Source: Mycolicibacterium mageritense
GTDB lineage: Bacteria > Actinomycetota > Actinomycetes > Mycobacteriales > Mycobacteriaceae
Length of the DNA stretch: 64,000 bases
Assembly (NCBI RefSeq): GCF_010727475.1
Contig: NZ_AP022567.1
Location: 5,518,001-5,582,000, forward strand
Direction: 5' to 3'
Below, piece by piece: positions 44,101 through 52,380 of the stretch. A program made the translations under genes and the position numbers. How positions within the stretch are numbered: position 1 is the stretch's first letter; every line of letters begins with the position of its first letter. The notes beneath the pieces were generated by a model that did not search any database, was not told the DNA's origin, and saw nothing but the letters and a program-made list of their open reading frames with translations.

Positions 44101-44978
44101 AACCCGCTGCGTTCGAGTACTTTCGCCCTGAGGCGGTCGGTGAGGCGCTGGAGCTGCTCGCCACGTACCCGGACGCCAAACTCATGGCGGGTGGACAGTC
44201 GCTCATGGCGTTGATGAATCTGCGGCTGGCCCGGCCTGCCGCGATCGTCGACATCGGCAGGCTCGAGGAGCTCACCAGGATCTTCGACGACACCGACGAT
44301 CTGATCCTGGGTGCCCTGGTCACGCACCGCACCGTCGAGGTGGATCCACTGATCGCCGCGCGGGCTCCGCTGCTCGCCGACGCCGCACGCTACATCGGCC
44401 ACGTCGGCATCCGTAATCGCGGCACCATCGGCGGATCGGTGGCGCACGCCGATCCGGCCGCCGAAATGCCGCTGGCGACATTGGTTCTCGGAGCGACATT
44501 CCACACCGAATCCGCATCTCGTGGGCGCCGCCAGATTCCGGCAGAGGACATGTTCGTGTCGTTCTACACCAACGCGCTGGAACCCGACGAGATCATCACC
44601 TGGATCTCGGTGCCCGCGACCCGCGCCGGTCAGGGCTGGGGTTTCGTCGAATATGCCCACCAGCACGGTGATTACGGGCTCGCGGGGGCCGGCTGCCTGC
44701 TCGATGTCGGAGCCGACGGGCGCATCGCGTCGGTCCGGTGCGCAGTGCTCAGCGCGGCCGACCGGCCGTTGCTGTTCACGGGCGACGACGTCGTCGGTCA
44801 ACGACCGTCGACTCGGCTGTGGGACACCCTCGCGGCCGGCTGGGCACAGTCGACCGAGCCGTCCGCCGAGGATCCTGACTATGCCCGCCGGTTGTGTGAG
44901 GACGCGATGCGGCAAGCGCTCGCCGACGCGCACCAGCGGGTCCGTAATCACGAGAGGGATCCCGATGAACGGCGTTGA
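44097..44978 (+). CDS. Molybdenum hydroxylase FAD-binding subunit (CoxM type)
   Basis: A 293-residue medium subunit that passes electrons from the FeS clusters to FAD. The two FAD loops are visible: LMAGGQSLMALMNLRLA (about 30-47) and RNRGTIGGSVAHADPAAEMP (about 107-126). GTG start overlaps the large-subunit stop by four bases, and the 2Fe-2S subunit gene overlaps its 3' end by 14. Confidence 0.94.
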   Translation: MKPAAFEYFRPEAVGEALELLATYPDAKLMAGGQSLMALMNLRLARPAAIVDIGRLEELTRIFDDTDDLILGALVTHRTVEVDPLIAARAPLLADAARYIGHVGIRNRGTIGGSVAHADPAAEMPLATLVLGATFHTESASRGRRQIPAEDMFVSFYTNALEPDEIITWISVPATRAGQGWGFVEYAHQHGDYGLAGAGCLLDVGADGRIASVRCAVLSAADRPLLFTGDDVVGQRPSTRLWDTLAAGWAQSTEPSAEDPDYARRLCEDAMRQALADAHQRVRNHERDPDERR

Positions 44979-45471
44979 CACCGTCAAACATACTGCCGGC
45001 GTGGCTATCTCGGTGACGGTCAACGGTCGCCTCGTGCAGCGCACCGTGCCGCCGCGGTTGACCCTGGCGGATTTCCTGCGCGACGAGCTGGGCCTCACCG
45101 GCACGCATCTCGGCTGCGAACACGGCGTGTGCGGCGCCTGTTCGGTGTTCATCGACGGCCGCAGTGCACGCACCTGCCTCATGCTCGCGGTGCAGGCCGA
45201 CGGGCTGCGGGTGACCACCGTGGAGGGCCTCGGCGAGTTCGAGGAGACCCGTCGGCTCCGGCAGGCGTTCTCCGAACGCGGTGGTTTGCAGTGCGGATTC
45301 TGCACGCCCGGGTTTCTGGTCACCGCGGTTGAGCTGTTGCGCGACCCGAACACCGAGAAGCCGCTGACCGAGGACGCGGTCCGGGAAGCGTTGTCGGGCA
45401 ACGTCTGCCGCTGTACCGGGTATCAGGGCATCGTGCAGGCGGTGCTGGACGCCGCAGATCAGTCAGGGTGA
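44965..45471 (+). CDS. Molybdenum hydroxylase 2Fe-2S subunit (CoxS type)
   Basis: A 168-residue small subunit with two [2Fe-2S] clusters. The N-terminal plant-type cluster uses cysteines in GCEHGVCGACSV and ARTC. The C-terminal cluster uses CGFCTPG and NVCRCTGYQGI. The ATG at 44965 has GAGAGGGA five bases upstream. Order large-FAD-FeS is one common arrangement for such hydroxylases. Confidence 0.95.
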   Translation: MNGVDTVKHTAGVAISVTVNGRLVQRTVPPRLTLADFLRDELGLTGTHLGCEHGVCGACSVFIDGRSARTCLMLAVQADGLRVTTVEGLGEFEETRRLRQAFSERGGLQCGFCTPGFLVTAVELLRDPNTEKPLTEDAVREALSGNVCRCTGYQGIVQAVLDAADQSG

Positions 45472-46517
45472 TGCCGGCCGGCCGACTCCGCACGCCGAAC
45501 CTGCTGCGCCCGGTCGGCTCCAGCCGGTGGGGCATGGGGATGATCCTGGCGCTCGCGCTGGGCGCCATCCTCATCGTCCCGGCCATGGCCGGCCACGCCG
45601 AAGCGGGCTCGGCCGCGGCGCTCGGGTTCGTCCTGACCGCGGTGCCCGAGCTGCCCACCACACGTCGTGCGGCGGCGGAGACGATGGTGGCGCGGGCCGC
45701 GAGCGTGGTGGCCTGCGGCGTGATCGTGGTGCTGAGCACGCCATACCCCGCCGCCCTCTTGGTCGTGACCGTCGCGGCGGCCATGTTCGGAGCCGTGGTG
45801 CCCCGGGTAGGTGCCACCGCGGGGTTGGCCGTGGTGCTGCTGGCGAGCGATCTGGACGGCGCGCGCGGCCTCGGCGCGCTGTGGCCGTATGCGTTGGGTG
45901 CGGCCGTCGTATTCGCGGCTTGGGCGGTCTGGTCCGGCTTTGCCCGCCGTGGACCTGATGAAGGCGGGTCGCCTCGAGCGGCCCCCGGCTGGCAACACGC
46001 GCTGCGCGTCGGTGCCGCCGTCGGCGTCGCGGCGTCTGCCGTCACGCTCCTGCCCGTGGACCTGGTGGGTGGGCACTGGCTCGTCACGAGCGTGTTGTTG
46101 ACGATTCAGCCAAGTCAGTCGCAGACCGGAATGCGGTTGGCGCAACGGCTTTCGGGCAATGCGGTGGGAGCGGTGATCGCTGCGCTGCTGCTGGGGGCGC
46201 AGCCACCGGCGCCGGTGACGGTCGGTGTGACCATCGTGCTCTTCATGCTCGCGATGGCGCTGCGTCCGGTCAACTACACGTGGTGGGCGATCACCGGACC
46301 GCCGGTGTTGCTCGTCATCAGCGAGTACCCCGAGCTGTTCCCGTGGTACGAGGGCGGCGTGCGGCTCGCGATGAATTTCGCGGGTGCGGCGATCGTCGCG
46401 GTGGTGGTCTTCGCGATCCCGACGCTGATCCGGACCTGCCGGGAACCTCGGCCGGTCTGTACCAGCTCGCAATTATCGGATAGTGTATACAAAATCCAAA
46501 CTGATTCAGGAGGTTGC
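45471..46517 (+). CDS. FUSC-like aromatic exporter membrane protein with no stop of its own
   Basis: About 349 residues with many hydrophobic segments, two similar halves and a FUSC/aromatic-acid-exporter pattern (GHWLVTSVLLTIQPSQSQTG, then GMRLAQRLSGNAVGAVIAALLLGA). ATG overlaps the preceding stop as TGATG; a GTG one codon earlier is also possible. Oddly, the frame has no stop: it runs through operator site D and the next ribosome binding site, in frame into the amidohydrolase gene, making a possible 750-residue fusion. A one-base shift near 46440 would give a stop at the TAG of 46481-46483, so a frameshift or lost stop is plausible. It may export toxic substrate or intermediates. Confidence 0.65.
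46476..46492 (+). promoter_or_regulatory. GntR-type operator, site D (amidohydrolase promoter)
   Basis: TCGGATA-GTG-TATACAA matches site B at 12 of 14 arm positions. The centre TAGTGT is a TANNNT -10 hexamer, and AGGAGG plus the amidohydrolase GTG follow 16-26 bases on. A working promoter here argues that the amidohydrolase is made as a separate protein. Confidence 0.7.
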
Positions 46518-47735
46518 GTGACCACGCTGCTCGTGGAGGACATCGGTCTCCTGGTGCACGGCGACGCCACGAGGAAACCGCTGCGGGACACCACGCTGCT
46601 GATCGAGGACGGACGCATCGCGGGCATCGGGGTCGATCATCCCCACCCCGACCGCGTGCTCTCGGCCGGCGGACTCACGGTCATACCCGGCCTGGTCGAC
46701 GGGCACGTGCACCCGACATTCGGCGAGTGGACGCCCGCGCAGAACTCGATCGGATGGATCGGCAACTACCTGCACGGTGGTACCACATCGATGGTGTCGG
46801 CAGGCGAATTGCACATCCCCGGACTGGATTTCGGGGCACTCACACCCGAACTCGTGCTGAGCATCGCGATCACGTCCAAGCACACCACGGGTCGGGCCCG
46901 GCCCTCCGGCGTCAAGGTCGGTGCGGGAACCGTGCTGCTCGTGCCGGGCATGACGGAGGAACACTTCGACCGGGCCCACCGCGAAGGCATCGACCAGCTC
47001 AAGTTCATCTTCTACGACTGGAACCGGTTGGGCGACGGTGAAGCCCAGCGCTACGTCGAATGGGCGCACCAACGCGGCATGACCGTGAAGATGCATTCGG
47101 GCGGGGTGTCGCGGTCGGGGTCGAGCCGGGTCGCGGGCCGTGATGTCGTGGCCGCCGTTCGCCCCGACATCGTCGGCCACATCTCGGGTGGCCCGATCCC
47201 GCCGCCCGACGAGGACATCGTGGCGATCATCGCCGACGTGCCGACCGCCCACATCGAAGTGTGCAGCTCGATGAACTTCCGGGCCACCAAGCTCGTCGCC
47301 GAGCAACTGTCGGCCCGGGGCGAGCTGGGGCGGCTGACGCTGGGCACCGACACCCCTGGCGGCACGGGCGTCATACCGCGAGGCATGTTGCGCAACATCT
47401 GCTTTCTCGCGTCGATCTGCGGTGTCGATCCCGTGGCGGCCGTCGCGGCGGCCACCGGCCAGACCGCCAAGGCCCACGGCCTCGACACGGGTGTGCTCAC
47501 CGAAGGCGCACCCGCCGACCTGCTGGTGCTCGGCCCCATCACAGGTTCCACGGCGGGCGATGCGCTGGAGTGCTTCGCGCTCGGTGATCTGCCGGGAATC
47601 GCGACGGTTCTCGTCGACGGTGTGCCGCTGGTGGAAACCCGCAGCCAACAGACCCCGCCGCCGAGCCGCTCCGTCAGCTGGCGCGGCGAGCTCACGCCTG
47701 CCACCGCGCCTGCCCGCGTCACCGGATGCTGCTGA
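46518..47735 (+). CDS. Amidohydrolase family protein of the GntR cluster
   Basis: A 405-residue amidohydrolase-superfamily enzyme. The HxH metal motif is in LVDGHVHPTFGEW (about 68); later ligands are in VKMHSGGVSRSG, VGHISGGPIPP and TLGTDTPGGTG. It resembles enamidases and imidazolonepropionase-type hydrolases, including nicotinate-pathway enamidase from memory, which open cyclic amides. That fits ring hydrolysis after hydroxylation by the molybdenum enzyme. The GTG has AGGAGG four bases upstream and its own operator-promoter, although the upstream frame is continuous with it. Confidence 0.85.
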   Translation: MTTLLVEDIGLLVHGDATRKPLRDTTLLIEDGRIAGIGVDHPHPDRVLSAGGLTVIPGLVDGHVHPTFGEWTPAQNSIGWIGNYLHGGTTSMVSAGELHIPGLDFGALTPELVLSIAITSKHTTGRARPSGVKVGAGTVLLVPGMTEEHFDRAHREGIDQLKFIFYDWNRLGDGEAQRYVEWAHQRGMTVKMHSGGVSRSGSSRVAGRDVVAAVRPDIVGHISGGPIPPPDEDIVAIIADVPTAHIEVCSSMNFRATKLVAEQLSARGELGRLTLGTDTPGGTGVIPRGMLRNICFLASICGVDPVAAVAAATGQTAKAHGLDTGVLTEGAPADLLVLGPITGSTAGDALECFALGDLPGIATVLVDGVPLVETRSQQTPPPSRSVSWRGELTPATAPARVTGCC

Positions 47736-47757
47736 ACCGACAAGGAGTCCAGACCAC

Positions 47758-48957
47758 ATGACACAAACCGCTGTCTCCCAGGGGGTTTCGGCCGGTATCA
47801 GCGCCGACGCGCTGATCGGCATCGATGCGCTGCTCAGCGTCGAGGAGCGCGAGATCCGCGACACCGTCCGTTCGGTCGTGCAGCGCAGGATCAGCCCCCA
47901 CATCGCCACCTGGTACGAGGATGGTGACCTGCCCGCCCGTGAGCTGGCCGTCGAGCTCGGCGAGCTCGGACTTCTCGGAATGCACCTCAAGGGCTACGGC
48001 TGCGCGGGCACCTCGGCCGTGGCCTACGGCCTGGCGTGCCTCGAACTCGAAGCGGGCGATTCCGGAATCCGGTCCCTCGTCAGCGTGCAGGGATCGCTGG
48101 CGATGTTCGCGATCTACGCGTTCGGCAGTGACGAACAGAAAGAGCAGTGGCTGCCCGACATGGCGACCGGGCACCGCATCGGCTGCTTCGGCCTGACCGA
48201 ACCCGACCACGGCTCCAACCCGTCGGGCATGCGGACGCGGGCGACGCGTTCCGGTGACGACTGGATCCTCACCGGCACCAAGATGTGGATCACCAACGGA
48301 TCGGTCGCCGACGTCGCGGTCGTGTGGGCCAGGACCGACGACGGCATCCGCGGATTCGTCGTCCCCACCGACACCCCGGGCTTCACCGCCAACACCATCA
48401 AATCCAAGATGTCCCTGCGTGCGTCGGTGACCAGTGAACTGGTGCTCGACGGTGTCCGGCTGCCCGACAGCGCCCGGCTGCCCGGCGCGACGAGCCTGGG
48501 TGCGCCGCTGCGGTGCCTGAACGAGGCCCGGTTCGGCATCGTGTTCGGTGCGCTCGGTGCCGCGCGGGACTGCCTGGAGACCGCACTCGGGTATGCGCGG
48601 TCACGGGAACAGTTCGGCCGGCCGATCGGCGGCTTCCAGCTCACGCAGCAGAAGCTTGCGGACATGACGCTCGAATACGGCAAGGGCATCCTACTGGCGC
48701 TGCACCTCGGCCGCCGTAAGGACGCCGGCGACCTGCTGCCCGAGCAGGTGAGCGTCGGCAAGCTCAACAACGTGCGGGAGGCCCTGGAAATCGCCCGAGT
48801 GTCGCGCACAATCTTGGGCGCCAGCGGTATCACCGGCGAGTACCCGGTCATGCGGCACGCCAACAACCTCGAATCGGTATTGACCTACGAGGGCACCAGC
48901 GAGATGCATAGTCTGATCGTCGGGCAGGCGCTCACCGGAGTCGGCGCGTTCCGCTGA
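47758..48957 (+). CDS. Acyl-CoA dehydrogenase, glutaryl-CoA dehydrogenase-like
   Basis: A 399-residue FAD-dependent acyl-CoA dehydrogenase. Family blocks are CFGLTEPDHGSNPSGM, TKMWITNGSVADV, YARSREQFGRPIGGFQL and VLTYEGTSEMHSLIVG, with the catalytic Glu in YEGTSE (about 384). It is closest in pattern to glutaryl-CoA dehydrogenases, which oxidise and decarboxylate a dicarboxylyl-CoA. The ATG has AAGGAG about ten bases upstream. It would handle a CoA-bound carboxylic acid left after ring opening. Confidence 0.9.
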   Translation: MTQTAVSQGVSAGISADALIGIDALLSVEEREIRDTVRSVVQRRISPHIATWYEDGDLPARELAVELGELGLLGMHLKGYGCAGTSAVAYGLACLELEAGDSGIRSLVSVQGSLAMFAIYAFGSDEQKEQWLPDMATGHRIGCFGLTEPDHGSNPSGMRTRATRSGDDWILTGTKMWITNGSVADVAVVWARTDDGIRGFVVPTDTPGFTANTIKSKMSLRASVTSELVLDGVRLPDSARLPGATSLGAPLRCLNEARFGIVFGALGAARDCLETALGYARSREQFGRPIGGFQLTQQKLADMTLEYGKGILLALHLGRRKDAGDLLPEQVSVGKLNNVREALEIARVSRTILGASGITGEYPVMRHANNLESVLTYEGTSEMHSLIVGQALTGVGAFR

Positions 48958-48984
48958 GAGTCGCCACGAGCGCTAGGAGGCCAG

Positions 48985-51147
48985 GTGGCTAGTTCCAGAC
49001 AAGAGGCCATCGATTCACATTTCACGACGACGGTCTCGGCGCTGCCCGGGCCCGGAGCCGAGCCGTGGCCCGACGCGTCGACGCTGACCGTGCCGAACGC
49101 GTTGGCGCTCTTCGACGCCCAGCTCGCGAGCCGTCATCTGGATCTCGCGGCGCGCTGGCTGCGCGCGCAGGGCAAGGGCTTCTACACCATCGGCTCATCG
49201 GGCCATGAGGGCAACGCCGCGGTCGCGGCCGCGCTGCGCCCGACCGACCCCGCGCTGCTGCATTACCGGTCCGGCGGCTTCTACCTGGCCCGCGCCGCAC
49301 AGGTGGACGGTTCGGATCCGGTCCGCGACGTGCTGCTCGGGCTGGTCGCCGCGACCAGCGAACCGATCTCGGGCGGACGGCACAAAGTGTTCGGCCACCA
49401 CGATCTCAACGTCATCCCGCAGACCTCGACCATCGCGTCGCATCTGCCGCGCGCGGTGGGCGTGGCGTTCTCGATCGCCCGGGCCCGCAAGCTCGACGTG
49501 CCCTGCGCGTGGCCGGACGACGCCGTGACGGTGTGCAGTTTCGGCGACGCGTCGGCGAACCACTCGACCGCGGTCGGCGCCATCAACGCCGCGCTGCACG
49601 CCTCGTACCAGGGCCTGCCCATGCCACTGCTGTTCGTGTGCGAGGACAACGGCATCGGCATCAGCACCAAGACACCGCGCGGCTGGGTGGCCCGCACCTA
49701 CGCGAACCGCGAGGGCCTGCAGTACTTCGCCGGGGACGGATGCGACCTGGCCGACGCCTACGACACCGCGCTGGCCGCGGCGGACTGGGTGCGCAGCCAT
49801 CGCAAACCCGCATTCCTGCATCTGAGCACCGTGCGGCTGATGGGCCACGCCGGTTCGGACTACGAGCCGGCCTACCGCAAACCCGACGAGATCACCGGCG
49901 ATTTCGACCGGGATCCCGTGCTCAACACCGCGAAACTCCTTGTCCGGCACGGCGTCCTGACTCCGCAAGAGGTGATCGAGCGCTACGAGACCGTGCGTGG
50001 CGCGGTGATCGACCTGGCGCGCGAGGTCAGCGAGTCGCCGCAGCTCGACAGCGCCGCGGCGGTGGCGCGGCCGCTGCGCGACACGCTCGACGAAGCCAAG
50101 GCCGTCTCCGTCGTCGCACCCGGTCCGGCCGCCGACGGCCTGACCCTGGCGCTGGCGATCAACCGCGCCCTCAAGGATGTGCTGGCCCGATACCCCGAAG
50201 CCATGGTGTTCGGGGAGGACGTCGCGCGCAAGGGCGGCGTCTACGGAGTCACGCGAGGCCTGCAGGGCAGCGCGGGCCCCGCGCGGGTGTTCGACACGCT
50301 GCTCGACGAACAGACCATCCTGGGCCTCGCGCTCGGCGCGGGGGTTTCGGGTCTGTTGCCCATTCCCGAGATCCAGTACCTGGCCTATCTGCACAACGCG
50401 GCCGACCAGATCCGCGGTGAGGGTGCGACCCTGCAGTTCTTCTCCGATCGGCAGTACCGCAATCCGATGGTCGTGCGCATCGCGGGGTACGGCTACCAGA
50501 AGGGCTTCGGCGGGCACTTCCACAACGACAACTCGATCGCGGCCGTCCGGGACATCCCCGGGGTCGTGATCGCCACGCCGGCCCGCCCCGACGACGCGGC
50601 AGCCATGCTGCACACATGTGTGGCGGCGGCGAAAACGGCAGGCGCGGTGTGCCTTTACCTCGAACCGATCGCGCTGTATCACACCAAGGATCTGTACGCC
50701 GACGGCGACGGCGAGTGGCTCGCGTCCTATCCGACCCAGGCCGTGCAGATCGGCCGCGCCCGCACCTACGGCGACGGAACCGACCTGACGATCCTCACCT
50801 TCGGCAACGGCCTGTGGATGAGCCTGCGGGTGGCCCGTCGGCTCGCCGATCAGGACATCAGCGCCCGCGTGGTCGACCTGCGCTGGCTGGCCCCGCTGCC
50901 GGTCGACGACATGATGCGCGAGGCCAACGCCACCGGCCGCGTCTTGATCGTCGACGAAACCCGCGAAACCGGGGGAGTGGGGGAAGGCGTGCTGGCCGAA
51001 CTGCTGTCGCACGGGTACACCGGCCGCGTGGTCAAGGTGGCCGGCAGCGACAGTTTCATCCCGCTCGGTGACGCGGCGCTGCAGGTGTTGCTGTCCGAGG
51101 ACACCATCGAGGCGGCTGCGGTCAAGCTCGTGGGCAGCCGCGCTTGA
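48985..51147 (+). CDS. Fused 2-oxoacid dehydrogenase E1 (alpha-beta)
   Basis: A 720-residue thiamine diphosphate enzyme that fuses the branched-chain-type E1 alpha and beta subunits. The alpha half (about 30-350) has the ThDP motif SFGDASANHSTAVGAINAAL ending ...CEDNGIGIS. The beta half (about 385-715) has MVFGEDVARKGGVYGVTRGL, VFDTLLDEQTILGLALGAG and IPEIQYLAYLHNAADQIRGE. E1 decarboxylates a 2-oxoacid and acylates E2; no E2 or E3 gene is nearby, so it must borrow them or work differently. The GTG has TAGGAGG upstream. Its substrate may be a branched 2-oxoacid released by the pathway. Confidence 0.88.
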   Translation: MASSRQEAIDSHFTTTVSALPGPGAEPWPDASTLTVPNALALFDAQLASRHLDLAARWLRAQGKGFYTIGSSGHEGNAAVAAALRPTDPALLHYRSGGFYLARAAQVDGSDPVRDVLLGLVAATSEPISGGRHKVFGHHDLNVIPQTSTIASHLPRAVGVAFSIARARKLDVPCAWPDDAVTVCSFGDASANHSTAVGAINAALHASYQGLPMPLLFVCEDNGIGISTKTPRGWVARTYANREGLQYFAGDGCDLADAYDTALAAADWVRSHRKPAFLHLSTVRLMGHAGSDYEPAYRKPDEITGDFDRDPVLNTAKLLVRHGVLTPQEVIERYETVRGAVIDLAREVSESPQLDSAAAVARPLRDTLDEAKAVSVVAPGPAADGLTLALAINRALKDVLARYPEAMVFGEDVARKGGVYGVTRGLQGSAGPARVFDTLLDEQTILGLALGAGVSGLLPIPEIQYLAYLHNAADQIRGEGATLQFFSDRQYRNPMVVRIAGYGYQKGFGGHFHNDNSIAAVRDIPGVVIATPARPDDAAAMLHTCVAAAKTAGAVCLYLEPIALYHTKDLYADGDGEWLASYPTQAVQIGRARTYGDGTDLTILTFGNGLWMSLRVARRLADQDISARVVDLRWLAPLPVDDMMREANATGRVLIVDETRETGGVGEGVLAELLSHGYTGRVVKVAGSDSFIPLGDAALQVLLSEDTIEAAAVKLVGSRA

Positions 51148-51153
51148 TAGCTT
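51148..51153 (+). promoter_or_regulatory. Candidate internal leaderless promoter (-10) of the CoA-transferase gene
   Basis: TAGCTT (TANNNT) begins right at the E1 stop and lies exactly six bases before the CoA-transferase ATG, which has no ribosome binding site. The gene may be transcribed on its own as well as from the operon. Confidence 0.4.
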
Positions 51154-51159
51154 GACCGG

Positions 51160-52380
51160 ATGGGCGAACCTGCAACGTCGCGGCCCCTGGCCGGTGTCCG
51201 GGTCATCGAGATCTCGAGTTTCGTCGCGGTGCCGCTGGCCGGTATGACGCTCGCGCAAATGGGCGCCGAGGTGGTCCGGGTCGACCCGATCGGCGGCGCG
51301 GCCGATTACCACCGGTGGCCCGTCACCGAGAGCGGCGACAGCATCTACTGGGCCGGGCTGAACAAGGGCAAGCGTTCGGTGGCCGCCGATCTGCGCTCAC
51401 CGCACGGGCAGCAGCTGGTGCAGCGGCTGATCGCCGAGGCAGGCGTGCTGATCACCAATGTCGCTGGACGGCAATGGCATTCGTACGAGACGCTGGCCGC
51501 ACTGCGGCCCGACCTGATCCACGTCGAGGTGTCGGGACGTGCCGACGGCGGCACCGGGGTGGATTACACCGTCAACGCGGGCCTGGGTTTCCCGCTCGTG
51601 ACGGGTCCGCCGGAGCTGGCCAGTCCGGTCAACCACGTGCTGCCTGCCTGGGACGTGAGCTGTGGGCTGTACGTCGCGCTCGCGGTGAGTGCCGCACTGC
51701 GGCATCGGGATTCCACCGGCACCGGGGCACGGATCAGCATTCCGCTGGAGAACGTCGCCCTGGCGACCGCGGGCAATCTGGGCTTCCTCACCGAGGTGAT
51801 GGTCAACGGCACCGGCCGTGAGCGGCTCGGCAACACGCTGTTCGGAACCTATGGTCAGCACTTCACCAGCAGCGACGGCGTGGCCTTCATGCTCGTCGCG
51901 CTGACCGGCCGGCACTTCCGCGATCTCACCGAGGTCACCGGTACCACCAAAGCCGTTGCCGCACTTGCCGAGACGCTGGGTGCCGATTTCACCGACGAAG
52001 GTCAGCGCTTCACTCACCGCGACGCCCTGACCGGGCTGTTCACGCTGTGGTTCAGCGAGCACACCGCGGACGAGATCACCACGGCGCTGGCGAGCACATC
52101 GGTGCTGTGGGAGCGCTATCGCAGCTTCGCGGAGGTGGCCGTCGACGAGAAGGTCACGGCGAACCCGTTGTTCACACCGCTGGAGCAGCCGCGCATCGGC
52201 ACGTACCTGGCACCTGGCCTGCCCATGGCGATCGACGGCGCCTACCCGCCCCCTCAGATCGCGCCCGCGCTCGGTGACGACACCGTCGCCGTGCTCACCG
52301 ACCACTTGGGGCTCAGCGGTGACGCCATCACCGCACTGGCCGAATCGGGCACGGTCGCAACCGGATCCACCGCGAAGTGA
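51160..52380 (+). CDS. Class III CoA-transferase, mesaconyl-CoA isomerase-like
   Basis: A 406-residue CaiB/BaiF-family CoA-transferase; the acyl-CoA-accepting aspartate is probably Asp165 in NHVLPAWDVSCGL. From memory, the blocks VAVPLAGMTLAQMGAEVVRV, DPIGGAADYHRWPVT and WAGLNKGKRSV closely match 2-methylfumaryl-CoA isomerase (mesaconyl-CoA C1-C4 CoA-transferase, Mct) of the 3-hydroxypropionate bicycle, which moves CoA within one molecule. A role in a mesaconate-type branched C5 dicarboxylate is therefore plausible. The stop overlaps the thioesterase start by four bases. Confidence 0.85.
   Translation: MGEPATSRPLAGVRVIEISSFVAVPLAGMTLAQMGAEVVRVDPIGGAADYHRWPVTESGDSIYWAGLNKGKRSVAADLRSPHGQQLVQRLIAEAGVLITNVAGRQWHSYETLAALRPDLIHVEVSGRADGGTGVDYTVNAGLGFPLVTGPPELASPVNHVLPAWDVSCGLYVALAVSAALRHRDSTGTGARISIPLENVALATAGNLGFLTEVMVNGTGRERLGNTLFGTYGQHFTSSDGVAFMLVALTGRHFRDLTEVTGTTKAVAALAETLGADFTDEGQRFTHRDALTGLFTLWFSEHTADEITTALASTSVLWERYRSFAEVAVDEKVTANPLFTPLEQPRIGTYLAPGLPMAIDGAYPPPQIAPALGDDTVAVLTDHLGLSGDAITALAESGTVATGSTAK

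Noticed and set aside
41788..45471. Carbon monoxide dehydrogenase
   Set aside because: The active-site loop VAYRCSFR is absent and other cluster genes point to an organic substrate.
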